The notes under the pieces are model-generated. The model was not told the DNA's origin, did no database searches, and saw nothing but the letters and a program-made list of their open reading frames with translations. The position numbers and the translations under genes were made by a program. From positions 4,216,001-4,280,000 of the forward strand of contig NZ_CP018863.1 in NCBI RefSeq assembly GCF_002849715.1: DNA of 64,000 nucleotides. The letters run 5' to 3'. The DNA is from Arthrobacter crystallopoietes. GTDB lineage: Bacteria > Actinomycetota > Actinomycetes > Actinomycetales > Micrococcaceae. Positions within the stretch are counted from its first letter, which is position 1; the number at the start of each line of letters is the position of its first letter. This document shows positions 36,154 through 45,520 of the stretch, one piece after another.

Positions 36154-36167
36154 GTTCGCTGACGGCG
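36154..36167 (-). promoter_or_regulatory. ClgR-like activator site upstream of clpP1
   Basis: GTTCGC-TGACG-GCG fits the GTTCGC-N5-GCG pattern recalled for ClgR, the activator of clp genes in streptomycetes, corynebacteria and mycobacteria. The site is about 120 bases before clpP1 and about 45-50 bases upstream of a plausible -10 (TAGTGT) with a poor -35. That suits an activator-dependent promoter. The match was judged by eye only. Confidence 0.45.
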
Positions 36168-36212
36168 CATCAGCGCGCCGGGACGTTGCAGGCCGGTGTT
36201 TAAACGCGGCAA

Positions 36213-36238
36213 CCGCCCACCCCGTGAGGGGCAGGCGG
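36213..36238 (-). terminator. Terminator hairpin after tig
   Basis: Stem CCGCC-CA-CCCC / GGGG-CA-GGCGG with loop GTGA, 20 bases beyond the tig stop. No T tract follows, so termination may be partial. Confidence 0.6.
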
Positions 36239-36258
36239 CCGCCATGGAACTTTGCTGT

Positions 36259-37680
36259 TTAGGCCTTGGACTCGGCAGCGCTGTCGTCCGCGCTCTCCTC
36301 GGACGCAGCCTCTGCCGGGGCTTCCTCAGCCTGTGCGGCTTCTGCCTGCGCAGCTGCGATCATGTCCTCAACGTTCGGCTCTTCCTCACCGGCGGGGCGG
36401 ACGAAGTCGCTGAGGTCGACCTCGGCACCGTTGGTGTCGGTAACCTTGGCCAGCTCCAGCACCTTCGCCAGGGCCTTGCGGCGGCGAACCTCGGAAACCA
36501 TCATCGGCACCTGGCCGCTCTGGTCGATGAGCTGTGCGAACTGGTTCGGATCCATGCCGTACTGGCTGGCGGAGGAAACGATGTAGTCGATCAGCTCTGC
36601 CTGGCTGACGCCGACCTCTTCCTTGTCCGCCACGGCGTCGAGGATGATTTCGTTCTGGAAGGCACGCTCGGTGTTCTGGCGAACTTCAGCGCGGTGCTCT
36701 TCGGTGTCGTGCTCTTCGCTGCCGTCGCTGTTCTCCGGGCGGAAGTGCTGCTCGAGCTGCTCTTCAATTACGGATTCGGGAACGGGAACCTCAACGAGTT
36801 CCATCAGCTTGTCCAGCACCTTGTCGCGTGCTTCGACGCCCTGCTCCATGACCTTGCTGTCGGCAGCCTGCTTTGCCAGGTCTTCCTTCAGCTCGGCAAT
36901 GGTGTCGAATTCGCTGGCCAGCTGGGCAAAGTCATCGTTTGCCTCCGGCAGCTCGCGCTCCTTGACGGCCTTGATGACAACCTTGACCTCGGCTTCTTCA
37001 CCGGCGTGCTCGCCACCGGCCAGCGTGGTCATGAAGGTGGCGTCTTCGTCGGCGCTCAGGCCGGTTACGGCTTCGTCCATGCCCTCGAGCATGGTTCCGG
37101 CGCCGACCTGGTAGGACAGATCCGCTGCGGAATCAACCTCTTCGCCGTTCACCTTGGCGGTGAGGTCGATGGTGATGAAATCATCCTGGGCGGCGGGACG
37201 GTCGACAGACTTCAGCGTGCCGAACCGGCCGCGCAGGTCGTCCAAGGCCTTTTCGACGTCGGCGTCGCTGGCTTCGGCAGCTTCCACGGTGACCTCGAGG
37301 CCGGAATACTCCGGCAGCTCGATTTCGGGGCGGATGTCCACCTCGACATGGAAGGACAGCTGGCCTTCGGTGGCAGCCGGGTCCGGGACCTCGGTGATCT
37401 CAACCTCGGGGCGGCTCAGGGGGCGGATACCGCTCTCCTGCACAGCGTTCTGGTAGAAACCGTTCAGGCCCTCGTTGATGGCCGTCTCGATGACATAGCC
37501 GCGTCCAACCCGCTGATCGATGAGCTTGGAGGGAACCTTGCCCTTGCGGAAGCCAGGCACCTGGATCTGGGAGCCGATTGTCTTGTAGGCCTCGTCAATG
37601 CTGGGCTTGAGTTCCTCAAAGGGAACCTCAACATTGAGCTTGACCCGGGTGGGGGTGAGGTTTTCGACAGCGCTCTTCAC
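36259..37680 (-). CDS. tig: Trigger factor, ribosome-associated chaperone and prolyl isomerase
   Basis: Binds nascent chains at the exit tunnel. The 473-residue protein has the N-terminal ribosome-binding signature [14 protein letters not shown], a FKBP-type isomerase domain (about 155-240) and the helical C-terminal arms. An extended acidic, Ala/Glu-rich tail (from about 435) is typical of actinobacteria. The start is GTG with AGGAG upstream. It lies upstream of clpP1, as in most bacteria, linking folding of new chains and their degradation. Confidence 0.97.
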   Translation of the reverse strand: MKSAVENLTPTRVKLNVEVPFEELKPSIDEAYKTIGSQIQVPGFRKGKVPSKLIDQRVGRGYVIETAINEGLNGFYQNAVQESGIRPLSRPEVEITEVPDPAATEGQLSFHVEVDIRPEIELPEYSGLEVTVEAAEASDADVEKALDDLRGRFGTLKSVDRPAAQDDFITIDLTAKVNGEEVDSAADLSYQVGAGTMLEGMDEAVTGLSADEDATFMTTLAGGEHAGEEAEVKVVIKAVKERELPEANDDFAQLASEFDTIAELKEDLAKQAADSKVMEQGVEARDKVLDKLMELVEVPVPESVIEEQLEQHFRPENSDGSEEHDTEEHRAEVRQNTERAFQNEIILDAVADKEEVGVSQAELIDYIVSSASQYGMDPNQFAQLIDQSGQVPMMVSEVRRRKALAKVLELAKVTDTNGAEVDLSDFVRPAGEEEPNVEDMIAAAQAEAAQAEEAPAEAASEESADDSAAESKA

Positions 37681-37734
37681 AGCGTTAGAACTCCTGATAG
37701 CTATAGGGGTTGGATCTGCACCAAGAATACAGAG

Positions 37735-37807
37735 TCGGGGCGACAGGACTCGAACCTGCGATCTCCTGCTCCCAAAGCAGGCGCGCTAGCCACTACGCTA
37801 CGCCCCG
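37735..37807 (-). tRNA. tRNA-Pro (anticodon TGG)
   Basis: Acceptor arms CGGGGCG and CGCCCCG, and anticodon stem CCTGC/GCAGG with loop TTTGGGA giving TGG. The T arm contains GGTTCGAGTCC. No CCA is encoded. Confidence 0.93.
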
Positions 37808-37882
37808 TAGTGCACGGCAAGTCTACGGCCTAAGCAGACTCCGTGCACAATCGGCGGCGGCAAAAACTCTGCCGCCTTAACG

Positions 37883-37910
37883 AAAAAGACGGACCGCTGC
37901 CGGCCCGTCT
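37883..37910 (-). terminator. Terminator after tRNA-Gly
   Basis: On the minus strand AGACGG and CCGTCT form a stem with a GC-rich inner part and are followed by TTTTT. Confidence 0.8.
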
Positions 37911-37918
37911 CATCGCAG

Positions 37919-37989
37919 AGGGGATGACGGGAATCGAACCCGCGTAATCAGTTTGGAAGACTGAGGCTCTACCATTGAGCTACATCCCC
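37919..37989 (-). tRNA. tRNA-Gly (anticodon TCC)
   Basis: 71-base cloverleaf with acceptor arms GGGGATG and CATCCCC, and anticodon stem TCAGT/ACTGA with loop CTTCCAA giving TCC. The T loop is TTCGATT. No CCA is encoded. Confidence 0.94.
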
Positions 37990-38053
37990 AGGACGTTGAA
38001 ACTCTAGCATGACCACAGACCTGTTTCGCAAATCGGCAGGCCCGACGCCCCAT

Positions 38054-38941
38054 TCAGGCCTGCTGGCAGCCCGGACACCAGTAGAGCTTGCGGTTTCCCA
38101 TCTCCGCCAGCACGACATCAGTGCCGCAGACGCGGCAGCCGATCCCCTGGCGCTGATAGACATAGTGCGCGTTGTCCGGCCACACCGGCAGCCCGCGGTC
38201 ATCACGGTGTTCGGCACGCGTAGTGATGATCCGCCCGTCCCGGACACCGTCGCGCATGACCAGGGCAATGTCCTCCCACAGCAGCGCCGCCTCCTCGGTA
38301 GACAGGCTTTTGCCCGGCCGCCAGGGATTCAGCCCGCGGCGGAACAGCGTCTCGGCCCGGTAGATGTTGCCGACACCGGCGATGACGTCCTGGCTCATCA
38401 ACAGTGTGCCCACCGCGGAGCCTTTGGAGGTCAGCCGCTGGACAAACTCGTCCGGGCCGGCATTTGGCTGCAGCGGGTCCGGTCCCAGTTTGGCGACGAC
38501 GGCGGACCGCTCGCCTTCGGTGATCACTTCGCAGGCCGTCGGCCCGCGCAAATCCGCCCAGCCGTGGGCTGACACAAGCCTGGCGCGGACCTGGCCCACC
38601 GGCTCCGGCGGGCCGTCGTACGCAAGGCCGGGATCGTCGTCGAACGCTTCACGCTCCCCTACCCGGCGCGGGGCACCAATGCTGGAGGCGCCGCGGAAGG
38701 TCTGGTCGCCGCCGAAGTCCCAGGCGCCGTAGAGACCCAGGTGGACGCGCAGAATCAGCTCGTTGTCGAAGTGCAGGAAAAGTTGCTTGCCGTGCGCGCG
38801 GGCAGCTTCCAGGATGTGTCCGTTGACCCGCTCCGCGCCGGCAGCGAAACGGCCTTGCGGGCTGCTTACGGCCAGGCGCTGACCGCCGAAGACGGAATTG
38901 AACTGTGCGGCGAGGCGGTGGACCGAGTGGCCTTCAGGCAT
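38054..38941 (-). CDS. Fpg/Nei-family DNA glycosylase/AP lyase (Nei2-like endonuclease VIII)
   Basis: Base-excision repair enzyme for oxidised pyrimidines. The 295-residue protein begins PEGHSVHRL, so Pro2 and Glu3, the catalytic residues, are present once Met is removed. The helix-two-turn-helix region includes GVGNIYRAETLFR. A C-terminal zinc finger is formed by CRVC and CPGC. The PEGHS start fits Nei rather than Fpg (PELPEV). The gene starts five bases after rpiB. In M. tuberculosis nei2 and rpiB are also neighbours. Confidence 0.93.
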   Translation of the reverse strand: MPEGHSVHRLAAQFNSVFGGQRLAVSSPQGRFAAGAERVNGHILEAARAHGKQLFLHFDNELILRVHLGLYGAWDFGGDQTFRGASSIGAPRRVGEREAFDDDPGLAYDGPPEPVGQVRARLVSAHGWADLRGPTACEVITEGERSAVVAKLGPDPLQPNAGPDEFVQRLTSKGSAVGTLLMSQDVIAGVGNIYRAETLFRRGLNPWRPGKSLSTEEAALLWEDIALVMRDGVRDGRIITTRAEHRDDRGLPVWPDNAHYVYQRQGIGCRVCGTDVVLAEMGNRKLYWCPGCQQA

Positions 38942-38946
38942 GTGCT

Positions 38947-39420
38947 TTAGGCTGGGACTTCGCCGGTGGTTTCGTACGCGGCGATCTTGCCGATCCGCCG
39001 CACGTGGCGTTCGGCGTTGGAAAACGGCTCGGCCAGGAACGCTTCGATGATCTCGGTAGCCTCGTCGACGCTATGCTGGCGGCCGCCCACCGCGACGACG
39101 TTCGCATCGTTGTGCTCGCGCGCCAGTTTTGCCGTATCCAGGTTCCAGGCCAGCGCCGCGCGGGCGCCCTTGACCTTGTTGGCGGCAATCTGCTCGCCGT
39201 TGCCGGATCCGCCCAGCACGATGCCGAGGGCGTCCTGGCCTGCGGCCTGGTCTGCCACTACTGCGAGCGCCGCGTTGATGCAGAACGACGGGTAGTCGTC
39301 CTCGGCGTCGTATTCCTTGGGGCCGTGGTCGATGACCTCGTAGCCTTTGCCGGTCAGATGGTCGATCAGGTGGTGGCTCAGCTCGAGTCCGGCGTGGTCG
39401 GTGGCAATGTGAACGCGCAT
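38947..39420 (-). CDS. rpiB: Ribose-5-phosphate isomerase B
   Basis: Interconverts ribose 5-phosphate and ribulose 5-phosphate. From the ATG at 39420, with AAGGA seven bases upstream, the product has 157 residues beginning MRVHIATDHAGLELS. The active-site loop GGSGNGEQIAANK has the actinobacterial form, in which a glutamate rather than the enteric cysteine is the base. The pentose ring-opening residues around DHAG are conserved. It is co-directional with the downstream nei-like gene. Confidence 0.95.
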   Translation of the reverse strand: MRVHIATDHAGLELSHHLIDHLTGKGYEVIDHGPKEYDAEDDYPSFCINAALAVVADQAAGQDALGIVLGGSGNGEQIAANKVKGARAALAWNLDTAKLAREHNDANVVAVGGRQHSVDEATEIIEAFLAEPFSNAERHVRRIGKIAAYETTGEVPA

Positions 39421-39674
39421 ATATGGTCCTTCAGGCGGGAGGGGCGGAAGAATGACGGCTTCAAGCCTACTCTGAACCAATGTGCTTGCTGGCGGCCAGG
39501 CCCGGACCGGCGACGCAACAGAACGGCAACTTTTCCTTCATCGCATCACGCCGGTGCTGTACATCCGCGGGCGCGGTGAAAGAATGGCCGCACTGTGCAA
39601 GGGTCCTTTCAGACAGCGCCCCTGCACTCCGCACCGTCCCCGCCGGGACCCGCTACGACACTGGAGGCATCACT

Positions 39675-42236
39675 TTGCCAGGTTTGAATCTGACCCGCGC
39701 CGAAGCCCGCGAGCGCGCCGCATTGCTCAACGTCGAGTCCTACGACGTCACCCTGGACCTGACCCGGGGCGAGAAGGTCTTCGGCTCCACGACCGTTGTG
39801 AAGTTCTCGGCAACGGCGGGTGCGTCAACTTTTATCGACGCCATCACGGAGACGGTGCGCTCCGTAACGCTTAACGGTGTGGACTTGGACCCTGCGGAGG
39901 TTTCCGACGGCGTCCGCATCCAGCTGCCCAACCTGGCGGCGTCCAACGTCCTCACCATTGACGCGGACGCGCTGTTTATGAACACCGGCGAGGGGCTCCA
40001 CCGCTTCGTGGACCCGGTGGACAACGAGGTCTACCTCTACAGCCAGTTCGAGGTGCCCGATTCCCGCCGCATGTTCGCCGTCTTTGAGCAACCGGATCTG
40101 AAGGCTGCCTTCCGGTTCACGGTAACTGCGCCGTCGCACTGGGACGTCATCTCCAACTCCCCCACCCCCGAGCCCGTCGCTGCAGGGGCCATCGGGGAAG
40201 GCAATGGTGCCTCCACCTGGGACTTCGAGCCGACCCCGCGCATCTCCTCCTACATCACCGCGCTCATCGCCGGCCCGTACCAGTCGGTGCGCAGCGAGCT
40301 CACCAGCTCCGATGGCCGCACCGTCCCGCTGGGCGTCTTCGCCCGCAAGTCGCTGATGCAGTACATGGACGCGGAGAACATCTTCGAACTCACGCGCCAG
40401 GGCTTCGCGTTCTATGAAAAGCAGTTCGACACCACCTACCCGTTCGCCAAGTACGACCAACTCTTCGTCCCCGAGTTCAACGCCGGCGCGATGGAGAACG
40501 CGGGCGCTGTGACCTTCCTGGAGAACTATGTCTTCCGGTCCAAGGTCGCCGAGGCCATGGTGGAGCGCCGGGCCATCACCATCCTGCACGAGCTGGCGCA
40601 CATGTGGTTCGGGGACCTGGTGACCATGCGCTGGTGGAACGACCTGTGGCTGAACGAGTCTTTTGCCGAGTTCATGTCCACGCTGGCTGCCGCGGAGGCC
40701 ACCGAGTGGAAGCAGGCCTGGACCACCTTCGCCTCGATGGAGAAGTCCTGGGCCTACCGGCAGGACCAGCTGCCCTCCACACACCCCATCGTCGCGGATA
40801 TCCCGGATCTGCAGGCGGTGCAGGTCAACTTCGACGGCATCACCTATGCCAAGGGCGCTTCCGTCCTGCGCCAGCTCGTGGCCTGGGTCGGCCAGGAGCA
40901 GTTCATGGCCGGCGTGCGCGAATACTTCGCCAAGCATGCCTGGCAGAACACCGAGCTGGAGGACCTGCTCTCGGAGCTTGAAGTTTCCAGCGGCCGCGAC
41001 TTGAAGGAATGGTCCGCGCTGTGGCTGGAGACCGCTGGCGTCAATACGTTGCGTCCGGAAATCACAACGGACGACGGCGGCAAGATCACCTCGTTCGCGA
41101 TTCTCCAGTCCGCGGTGCCCGAGTTCCCGACCATTCGGCCGCACCGGCTCGCCGTCGGCTTCTACAACCTCGATGCCGAAGGCAGGCTGGTACGCACCCA
41201 CCGCGAGGAACTCGACGTCGACGGCGAGCACACGGAGGTGCCCGAACTCGCCGGCCTCGAACGGCCTGCGCTGGTGCTCCTGAACGACGATGATCTGGCC
41301 TACGCCAAGATCCGGCTGGACGAGGTCTCCCTCGCGACGTCGAAGGTCCATGTGAAGGACTTCACGGAATCCCTGCCGCGGACCCTGGTGCTCGCCTCCG
41401 CCTGGGACGCTACCCGCGACGGCGAAACCCCTGCACGGGAGTACGCGGAGCTGATCCTGAACAACATCGCCTATGAGTCCGATTCCTCGGTGGTGCTGGT
41501 ACTGCTGCGGCAGCTGGCAACCACGCTGGCCTTCTACGTCAACCCGGCGGACCGCAAGCGCCTGACCCTCGCTGCGGCTGACCATCTGTGGGAACTCAGC
41601 CAAAACGCCGAGGCCGGCTCCGACGCGCAGCTGCAGTTCGTCAAGGCCTTCGCACTGCATGCCCAGACCGATGCCCAGCTCGACGCAGTGGCTTCGCTCC
41701 TCTCCGGCGAGCGCGTCCTGGACGGCCTTACCGTCGACGCGGACCTGCGCTGGGAGCTGCTGACGTCGCTGGTGGCCGGCGGCGAATTCGGTCAGCCGGA
41801 GATCGACGCCGAACTCGAGCGCGACGCCACGGCCACCGGCCAACGCGCCGCAGCCCTGGCCAAGGCGGCCATCCCCACAGCCGACGCGAAAGCGGCAGCC
41901 TGGGACGCCGTCGTCGTTCGCGGCGATCTGCCCAACGCCACCCAGCAGTCCGTCATCGCCGGTTTCAACCGGGTCCACGACACTGCCCTGCTGGAGCCCT
42001 ACGCTGCTGCGTACTTTGCCGCGGTCGAGGACATCTGGAACACCCGCACGCATGAGATCGCGCAGCAGATTGTGGTGGGGCTCTACCCCTCGCAGCTGGC
42101 CACGCAGTCCACCGTGGACCTCACCGACGAGTTCCTGGCGGCGCTCGGCGCGGACTCGCCGGCGCTGCGGCGCCTGGTGCTGGAGAGCCGCGATGGAATT
42201 GTGCGGGCGCTGAAGGCCCAGGCCGCCGACAAGTAA
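39675..42236 (+). CDS. pepN: Aminopeptidase N (M1 family zinc metallopeptidase)
   Basis: Removes N-terminal residues from peptides and may process products of the Clp system. The M1 signatures are GAMENAG for substrate N-terminus binding and HELAHMWFGD with the downstream NESFAEF that completes the zinc site. A TTG at 39675 is chosen as start because TGGAGG lies exactly seven bases before it and the protein then opens PGLNLTRAEARERA, typical of actinobacterial PepN (853 residues). The open frame continues 65 codons upstream without a plausible start signal. A strong terminator follows. Confidence 0.95.
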   Translation: MPGLNLTRAEARERAALLNVESYDVTLDLTRGEKVFGSTTVVKFSATAGASTFIDAITETVRSVTLNGVDLDPAEVSDGVRIQLPNLAASNVLTIDADALFMNTGEGLHRFVDPVDNEVYLYSQFEVPDSRRMFAVFEQPDLKAAFRFTVTAPSHWDVISNSPTPEPVAAGAIGEGNGASTWDFEPTPRISSYITALIAGPYQSVRSELTSSDGRTVPLGVFARKSLMQYMDAENIFELTRQGFAFYEKQFDTTYPFAKYDQLFVPEFNAGAMENAGAVTFLENYVFRSKVAEAMVERRAITILHELAHMWFGDLVTMRWWNDLWLNESFAEFMSTLAAAEATEWKQAWTTFASMEKSWAYRQDQLPSTHPIVADIPDLQAVQVNFDGITYAKGASVLRQLVAWVGQEQFMAGVREYFAKHAWQNTELEDLLSELEVSSGRDLKEWSALWLETAGVNTLRPEITTDDGGKITSFAILQSAVPEFPTIRPHRLAVGFYNLDAEGRLVRTHREELDVDGEHTEVPELAGLERPALVLLNDDDLAYAKIRLDEVSLATSKVHVKDFTESLPRTLVLASAWDATRDGETPAREYAELILNNIAYESDSSVVLVLLRQLATTLAFYVNPADRKRLTLAAADHLWELSQNAEAGSDAQLQFVKAFALHAQTDAQLDAVASLLSGERVLDGLTVDADLRWELLTSLVAGGEFGQPEIDAELERDATATGQRAAALAKAAIPTADAKAAAWDAVVVRGDLPNATQQSVIAGFNRVHDTALLEPYAAAYFAAVEDIWNTRTHEIAQQIVVGLYPSQLATQSTVDLTDEFLAALGADSPALRRLVLESRDGIVRALKAQAADK

Positions 42237-42271
42237 CGACGGCGAAAGACCGTCCCCCGACGGTCGCGCCT

Positions 42272-42313
42272 AGGAGATGCCTGCGGGGAACTGCTTCCCC
42301 GCAGGCATCTCCT
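42272..42313 (+). terminator. Terminator after pepN
   Basis: Perfect 19-bp stem beginning AGGAGATGCCTGCGGGGAA with a 4-base loop, just after the pepN stop. Confidence 0.9.
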
Positions 42314-42360
42314 GTCTATATTCTGGCAGGAGGCAGTGCACCGGGCTGCGAGGTGAAGCT

Positions 42361-44667
42361 ATGTCCTGGGTTGCGATCGGCCAGCTGACAACGCTTCTGG
42401 CGGTCTTCTACATCCCTGGGTATCTGGTTCTGCGCGGGCTACGGCTGAACCATCTGAGGGCCTTGGTCTTGGCCCCCGCCGCCTCTGGTTCCCTGGTAGC
42501 GGTCGGAACCCTGCTGTGCCGGGTCACCGGTATCCGCTGGGTGCCGTCGACGCTCCTTGCCACTAGCTTGTTGGCCGCCGTTCTCGCTGCTTGCCTCTAC
42601 CTGCTGATCCGGCCACAGCGGATGCTGCCCGAGCCAGGGCCGGGATGGCCGACGAAACTCCTCACAGCTAGCTCGCTGATTGCTGCGGCGGTCCTCAACG
42701 CGGGGACCATGCTCGATGCGATGAACCAGATCGATAGAGTCAACCAAGCTTGGGATCCCAGCTTTCATGTGAACGCTCTCCGCTGGATCAAGGAGAGCGG
42801 GCAGGCATCGCCTTGGGATATCAATCCCATCTACAGCCAGGGAACAGGCTCTTTCTACCCCGCCGGCTGGCACGCACTGGTGGCACTGTCGCCCGGTGAC
42901 GTCGTTACCTCAGCGAACCTGGCCACACTCATTGTGGCGTGTGTCGTGTGGCCAACTTCGCTGACGTACCTGGCTGTAGCGCTGTTCCCACAACGGCGAA
43001 TGACTTGGGTGCTGACGCCGGTCGTGGCCGCCGGCGTCATAGCGTTTCCCATCATTCAGCAGAGCCGGAGTGCGCAGTGGCCAAATGCGTTGGCCGTCGC
43101 GTTGGTGCCGGCGGTGCTCGCCCTGGGGATCGAGGTCGCTGCCGCCCGGTACCAGCAGCGCTCAGATCCACCCGTGGATGATAGGCCCACCCACCCGTAC
43201 GGGCGAAGCCCGGCTGTGAAGTCACTCGTACTCGTACTCGTGCTCGTGCTAGCGGCCGCGGGTGCGGCCTGGATCCATCCCAGTGCCATCTTCGCCCTGA
43301 TCGCCTTGGGCTGTATCTATGTGCTGCGGTACATCGTCCTGATGTGCAGGGCCAGATGGTTACGGGACCGGTGGCAAGGGTTTCTCTGGGTTGCCTTCTG
43401 GGCTCTTTCTGCAGGTGGCGCGGTCTGGCTGATCAGTACCTCCCCCATTGTCGCTGGCATGGCGGATAACACTGCCGTCATTGCACCGTTCCCAGACGCC
43501 ATCGAGCGCCTATTCTTCGATCTGCCCAGGTCCCCCGATGACGATCGGATCCAGCTAGGTGACTACAACTTCTGGATCGGCCCGCTGGTTGTCCTCGGCG
43601 CCTTGTTTGCCCTGCGACGGAAAAGAACCTGGCCTGCTGCCGTTGGGCTTGTCATAACTGTTGTTCTCTACCTGGCCGCCCTTCACCACGCGAGGCCGCT
43701 CTCGTGGATAACAGGCCTTTGGTATCACGATGCAGTTCGTATCGCTGCCATCTCCGCCGTGGTCGCCTGCGTATTTGCCGCCTATGCCCTCGATCAAATT
43801 CTCGCTGCGCTGATACGGTACGTGCCGGTCAATGGACGAGGTGTCGCTGCGGCTGCCATCGTAGCCGCAGGGGTCTTTACTGTAGTAGCTTCGGGGTCCT
43901 TCCGCTATGACACACGCCAGATGGCGGCAACGCCTCATTATGACGTTGAATCGGACGAGTTCGGCCGCAGCATGCTGCCAGGCGAGCAAGACTTCATCAA
44001 GTCCTTGGCCGACGTCCTGCCCGCGGACGCAACCATCATCGGGGACCCGTTCAACGGATCGACGTTCATTTACGCGCTCACGGGACGACGTGTCGTCTAC
44101 TCCCAGTACGGGTTCGCGGACCGAACTGCGGACGAGAAGTTCCTGCGATCACGCTTTCGAGATATCCATCGCGATCCGGAGGTGTGTGCTGCCTTGAAGC
44201 GCACTGGTGCAGAGTACGTGTACTTGGGAGATGCCGAACGGGCGCGGCAGTTCAACCCCTACCTTCAGTGGCCCGGTTTCTATAACGTGGACGTTTCCCA
44301 AGGATTCGAGTTGTTGGCGTCTGCCGAACACGCTGCACTGTATAAAATCACCGCGTGCGACCGCACCAGCATAAAGAAAGACCACGGCTCCCCGCGCATA
44401 ACTTCTGGACGTGCTTTAATCCGGTCATGGACCTCAGCAACCACCGCTACCGCATATCGCTCGCCTGGACCGGCAACCGTGGCGAAGGCACTTCGTCATA
44501 CCGGAGCTACGGACGTGACCACGTCATCACCGCGCCCGGACTTCCGGATCTCGCCGGCACAGCCGACCCCACCTTCCATGGGGACAAGGACCGGTGGAAT
44601 CCGGAACAGCTCCTGCTCACGGCGCTGTCCCAGTGCCACATGCTCTCCTACCTGCACGTTGCGGTGA
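42361..44667 (+). CDS. Large polytopic membrane protein (DUF6541-like), C-terminus running into osmC
   Basis: A 768-residue protein with about 12-14 hydrophobic helices between residues 1 and 520. Its layout is like GT-C-type membrane glycosyltransferases. A hydrophilic region follows (about 530-665) containing VLPADATIIGDPFNGSTFIYALTGR and VVYSQYG. This resembles actinobacterial DUF6541 proteins, which lack a known reaction. The ATG at 42361 has GAGGTGA upstream. The last roughly 100 residues, after YKITAC, have no family character. They read through the osmC start in another frame for 241 bases, which points to a lost stop codon or frameshift near 44360-44420. Confidence 0.75.
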   Translation: MSWVAIGQLTTLLAVFYIPGYLVLRGLRLNHLRALVLAPAASGSLVAVGTLLCRVTGIRWVPSTLLATSLLAAVLAACLYLLIRPQRMLPEPGPGWPTKLLTASSLIAAAVLNAGTMLDAMNQIDRVNQAWDPSFHVNALRWIKESGQASPWDINPIYSQGTGSFYPAGWHALVALSPGDVVTSANLATLIVACVVWPTSLTYLAVALFPQRRMTWVLTPVVAAGVIAFPIIQQSRSAQWPNALAVALVPAVLALGIEVAAARYQQRSDPPVDDRPTHPYGRSPAVKSLVLVLVLVLAAAGAAWIHPSAIFALIALGCIYVLRYIVLMCRARWLRDRWQGFLWVAFWALSAGGAVWLISTSPIVAGMADNTAVIAPFPDAIERLFFDLPRSPDDDRIQLGDYNFWIGPLVVLGALFALRRKRTWPAAVGLVITVVLYLAALHHARPLSWITGLWYHDAVRIAAISAVVACVFAAYALDQILAALIRYVPVNGRGVAAAAIVAAGVFTVVASGSFRYDTRQMAATPHYDVESDEFGRSMLPGEQDFIKSLADVLPADATIIGDPFNGSTFIYALTGRRVVYSQYGFADRTADEKFLRSRFRDIHRDPEVCAALKRTGAEYVYLGDAERARQFNPYLQWPGFYNVDVSQGFELLASAEHAALYKITACDRTSIKKDHGSPRITSGRALIRSWTSATTATAYRSPGPATVAKALRHTGATDVTTSSPRPDFRISPAQPTPPSMGTRTGGIRNSSCSRRCPSATCSPTCTLR
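43224..43247 (+). repeat. Hexanucleotide microsatellite ACTCGT (x3 plus variant)
   Basis: ACTCGT occurs three times in a row, followed by GCTCGT. It codes for alternating Leu-Val in a membrane helix. Six-base units keep the reading frame, so copy-number change would only alter helix length. Confidence 0.8.
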
Positions 44668-44897
44668 AAAACGGCATCGTGGTGACCGAGTACACGGACG
44701 ACGCCGAGGGCACCTTGCACCTGAACCGGGACGGCAGCGGCGAATTTACTTCCGTAACGCTTCGACCGCGCGTCACTGTTGCTGACCCGGCCCACAACGA
44801 ACTGGCGCAGAAACTGCACCACGACGCGAACCAGGTGTGCTTCATTGCCCGCAGCGTCAATTTCCCGGTGATGCACGAACCTGTCATCATGAACTGA
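44427..44897 (+). CDS. OsmC family protein
   Basis: OsmC/Ohr-type proteins are thiol peroxidases for organic hydroperoxides. The 156-residue product has the OsmC fold features GDKDRWNPEQLLLTALSQCHMLSYL (in part) with the first redox cysteine, and a later cysteine in DANQVCFIARS. Both thiols expected of the family are therefore present. The N-terminus YRISLAWTGNRGEG is typical of the YhfA/OsmC subgroup found in actinobacteria. The ATG lacks a clear ribosome-binding site and lies inside the 3' end of the upstream membrane protein frame. Confidence 0.88.
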   Translation: MDLSNHRYRISLAWTGNRGEGTSSYRSYGRDHVITAPGLPDLAGTADPTFHGDKDRWNPEQLLLTALSQCHMLSYLHVAVKNGIVVTEYTDDAEGTLHLNRDGSGEFTSVTLRPRVTVADPAHNELAQKLHHDANQVCFIARSVNFPVMHEPVIMN

Positions 44898-44964
44898 CTC
44901 CGTTCCCGGCCGGCTGCGCCCAAACCAAGAGCCGGGTTGGCCAAGCAACGCGCGCGTGCGGCGT

Positions 44965-45408
44965 TCAACGGCGGCGGGCCAGATCGCTCAACGTGGCGAA
45001 CCCGGCTCGCCACGCCGTGAGGTTCACCGCGGCCAGTTCACGGGCCTCCACCATCGATCCGGCGATCTGCTCGAATCCATGCTCGGTCACGAAGAGCCTG
45101 GTGCCGGCCCCCTCCGGCTCCAGGCGGAAGGTCACCACCGTACTGGCGCCCGGCTGTGGTTCCGTCTCGGGTCGGGCGGCATAGCGGTACTGGAAAAGTC
45201 CGTACGGCTGGACCTGCAGCACCTTCCCGAGGAAACGGCCATGTTGGCGCCACCGGTGTTCGATCCGGCCGCCGTTAACCGCTTCGCAGACCGCGCCATC
45301 GAACGCATACCAGCGACGGATGGCGTCAGGATCGGTCAGCAGGCTCCAGACTCTTTCGGGCGGCGCATCGATAACCAGATCATGTTCGATGCTGATGTCC
45401 TCATGCAT
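44965..45408 (-). CDS. SRPBCC (AHSA1-like) domain protein
   Basis: A 147-residue START-like fold protein. It shows the usual N-terminal pattern DLVIDAPPERVWSLLTDPDAIRRWY, a central beta-strand region and the C-terminal helix. Proteins of this kind bind hydrophobic ligands or act as co-chaperone-like domains. The ligand cannot be inferred. No ArsR regulator, a frequent partner of such proteins, is adjacent. It is divergent from the haemoglobin gene. Confidence 0.85.
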   Translation of the reverse strand: MHEDISIEHDLVIDAPPERVWSLLTDPDAIRRWYAFDGAVCEAVNGGRIEHRWRQHGRFLGKVLQVQPYGLFQYRYAARPETEPQPGASTVVTFRLEPEGAGTRLFVTEHGFEQIAGSMVEARELAAVNLTAWRAGFATLSDLARRR

Positions 45409-45520
45409 GCTTGCCCTCCTGATCCCGCAACAACTCCCGCCGCCACCAGACTAAGTCCTCCCCGCCGCTCGGGATCCAGAGCCAAAGGGAATTAGCCGCA
45501 ACGGACCGATGTTGGAGAGA

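Noticed and set aside
43224..43247. ACTCGT repeat as a phase-variation switch
   Set aside because: Six-base units preserve the frame, so slippage cannot turn the gene on or off.
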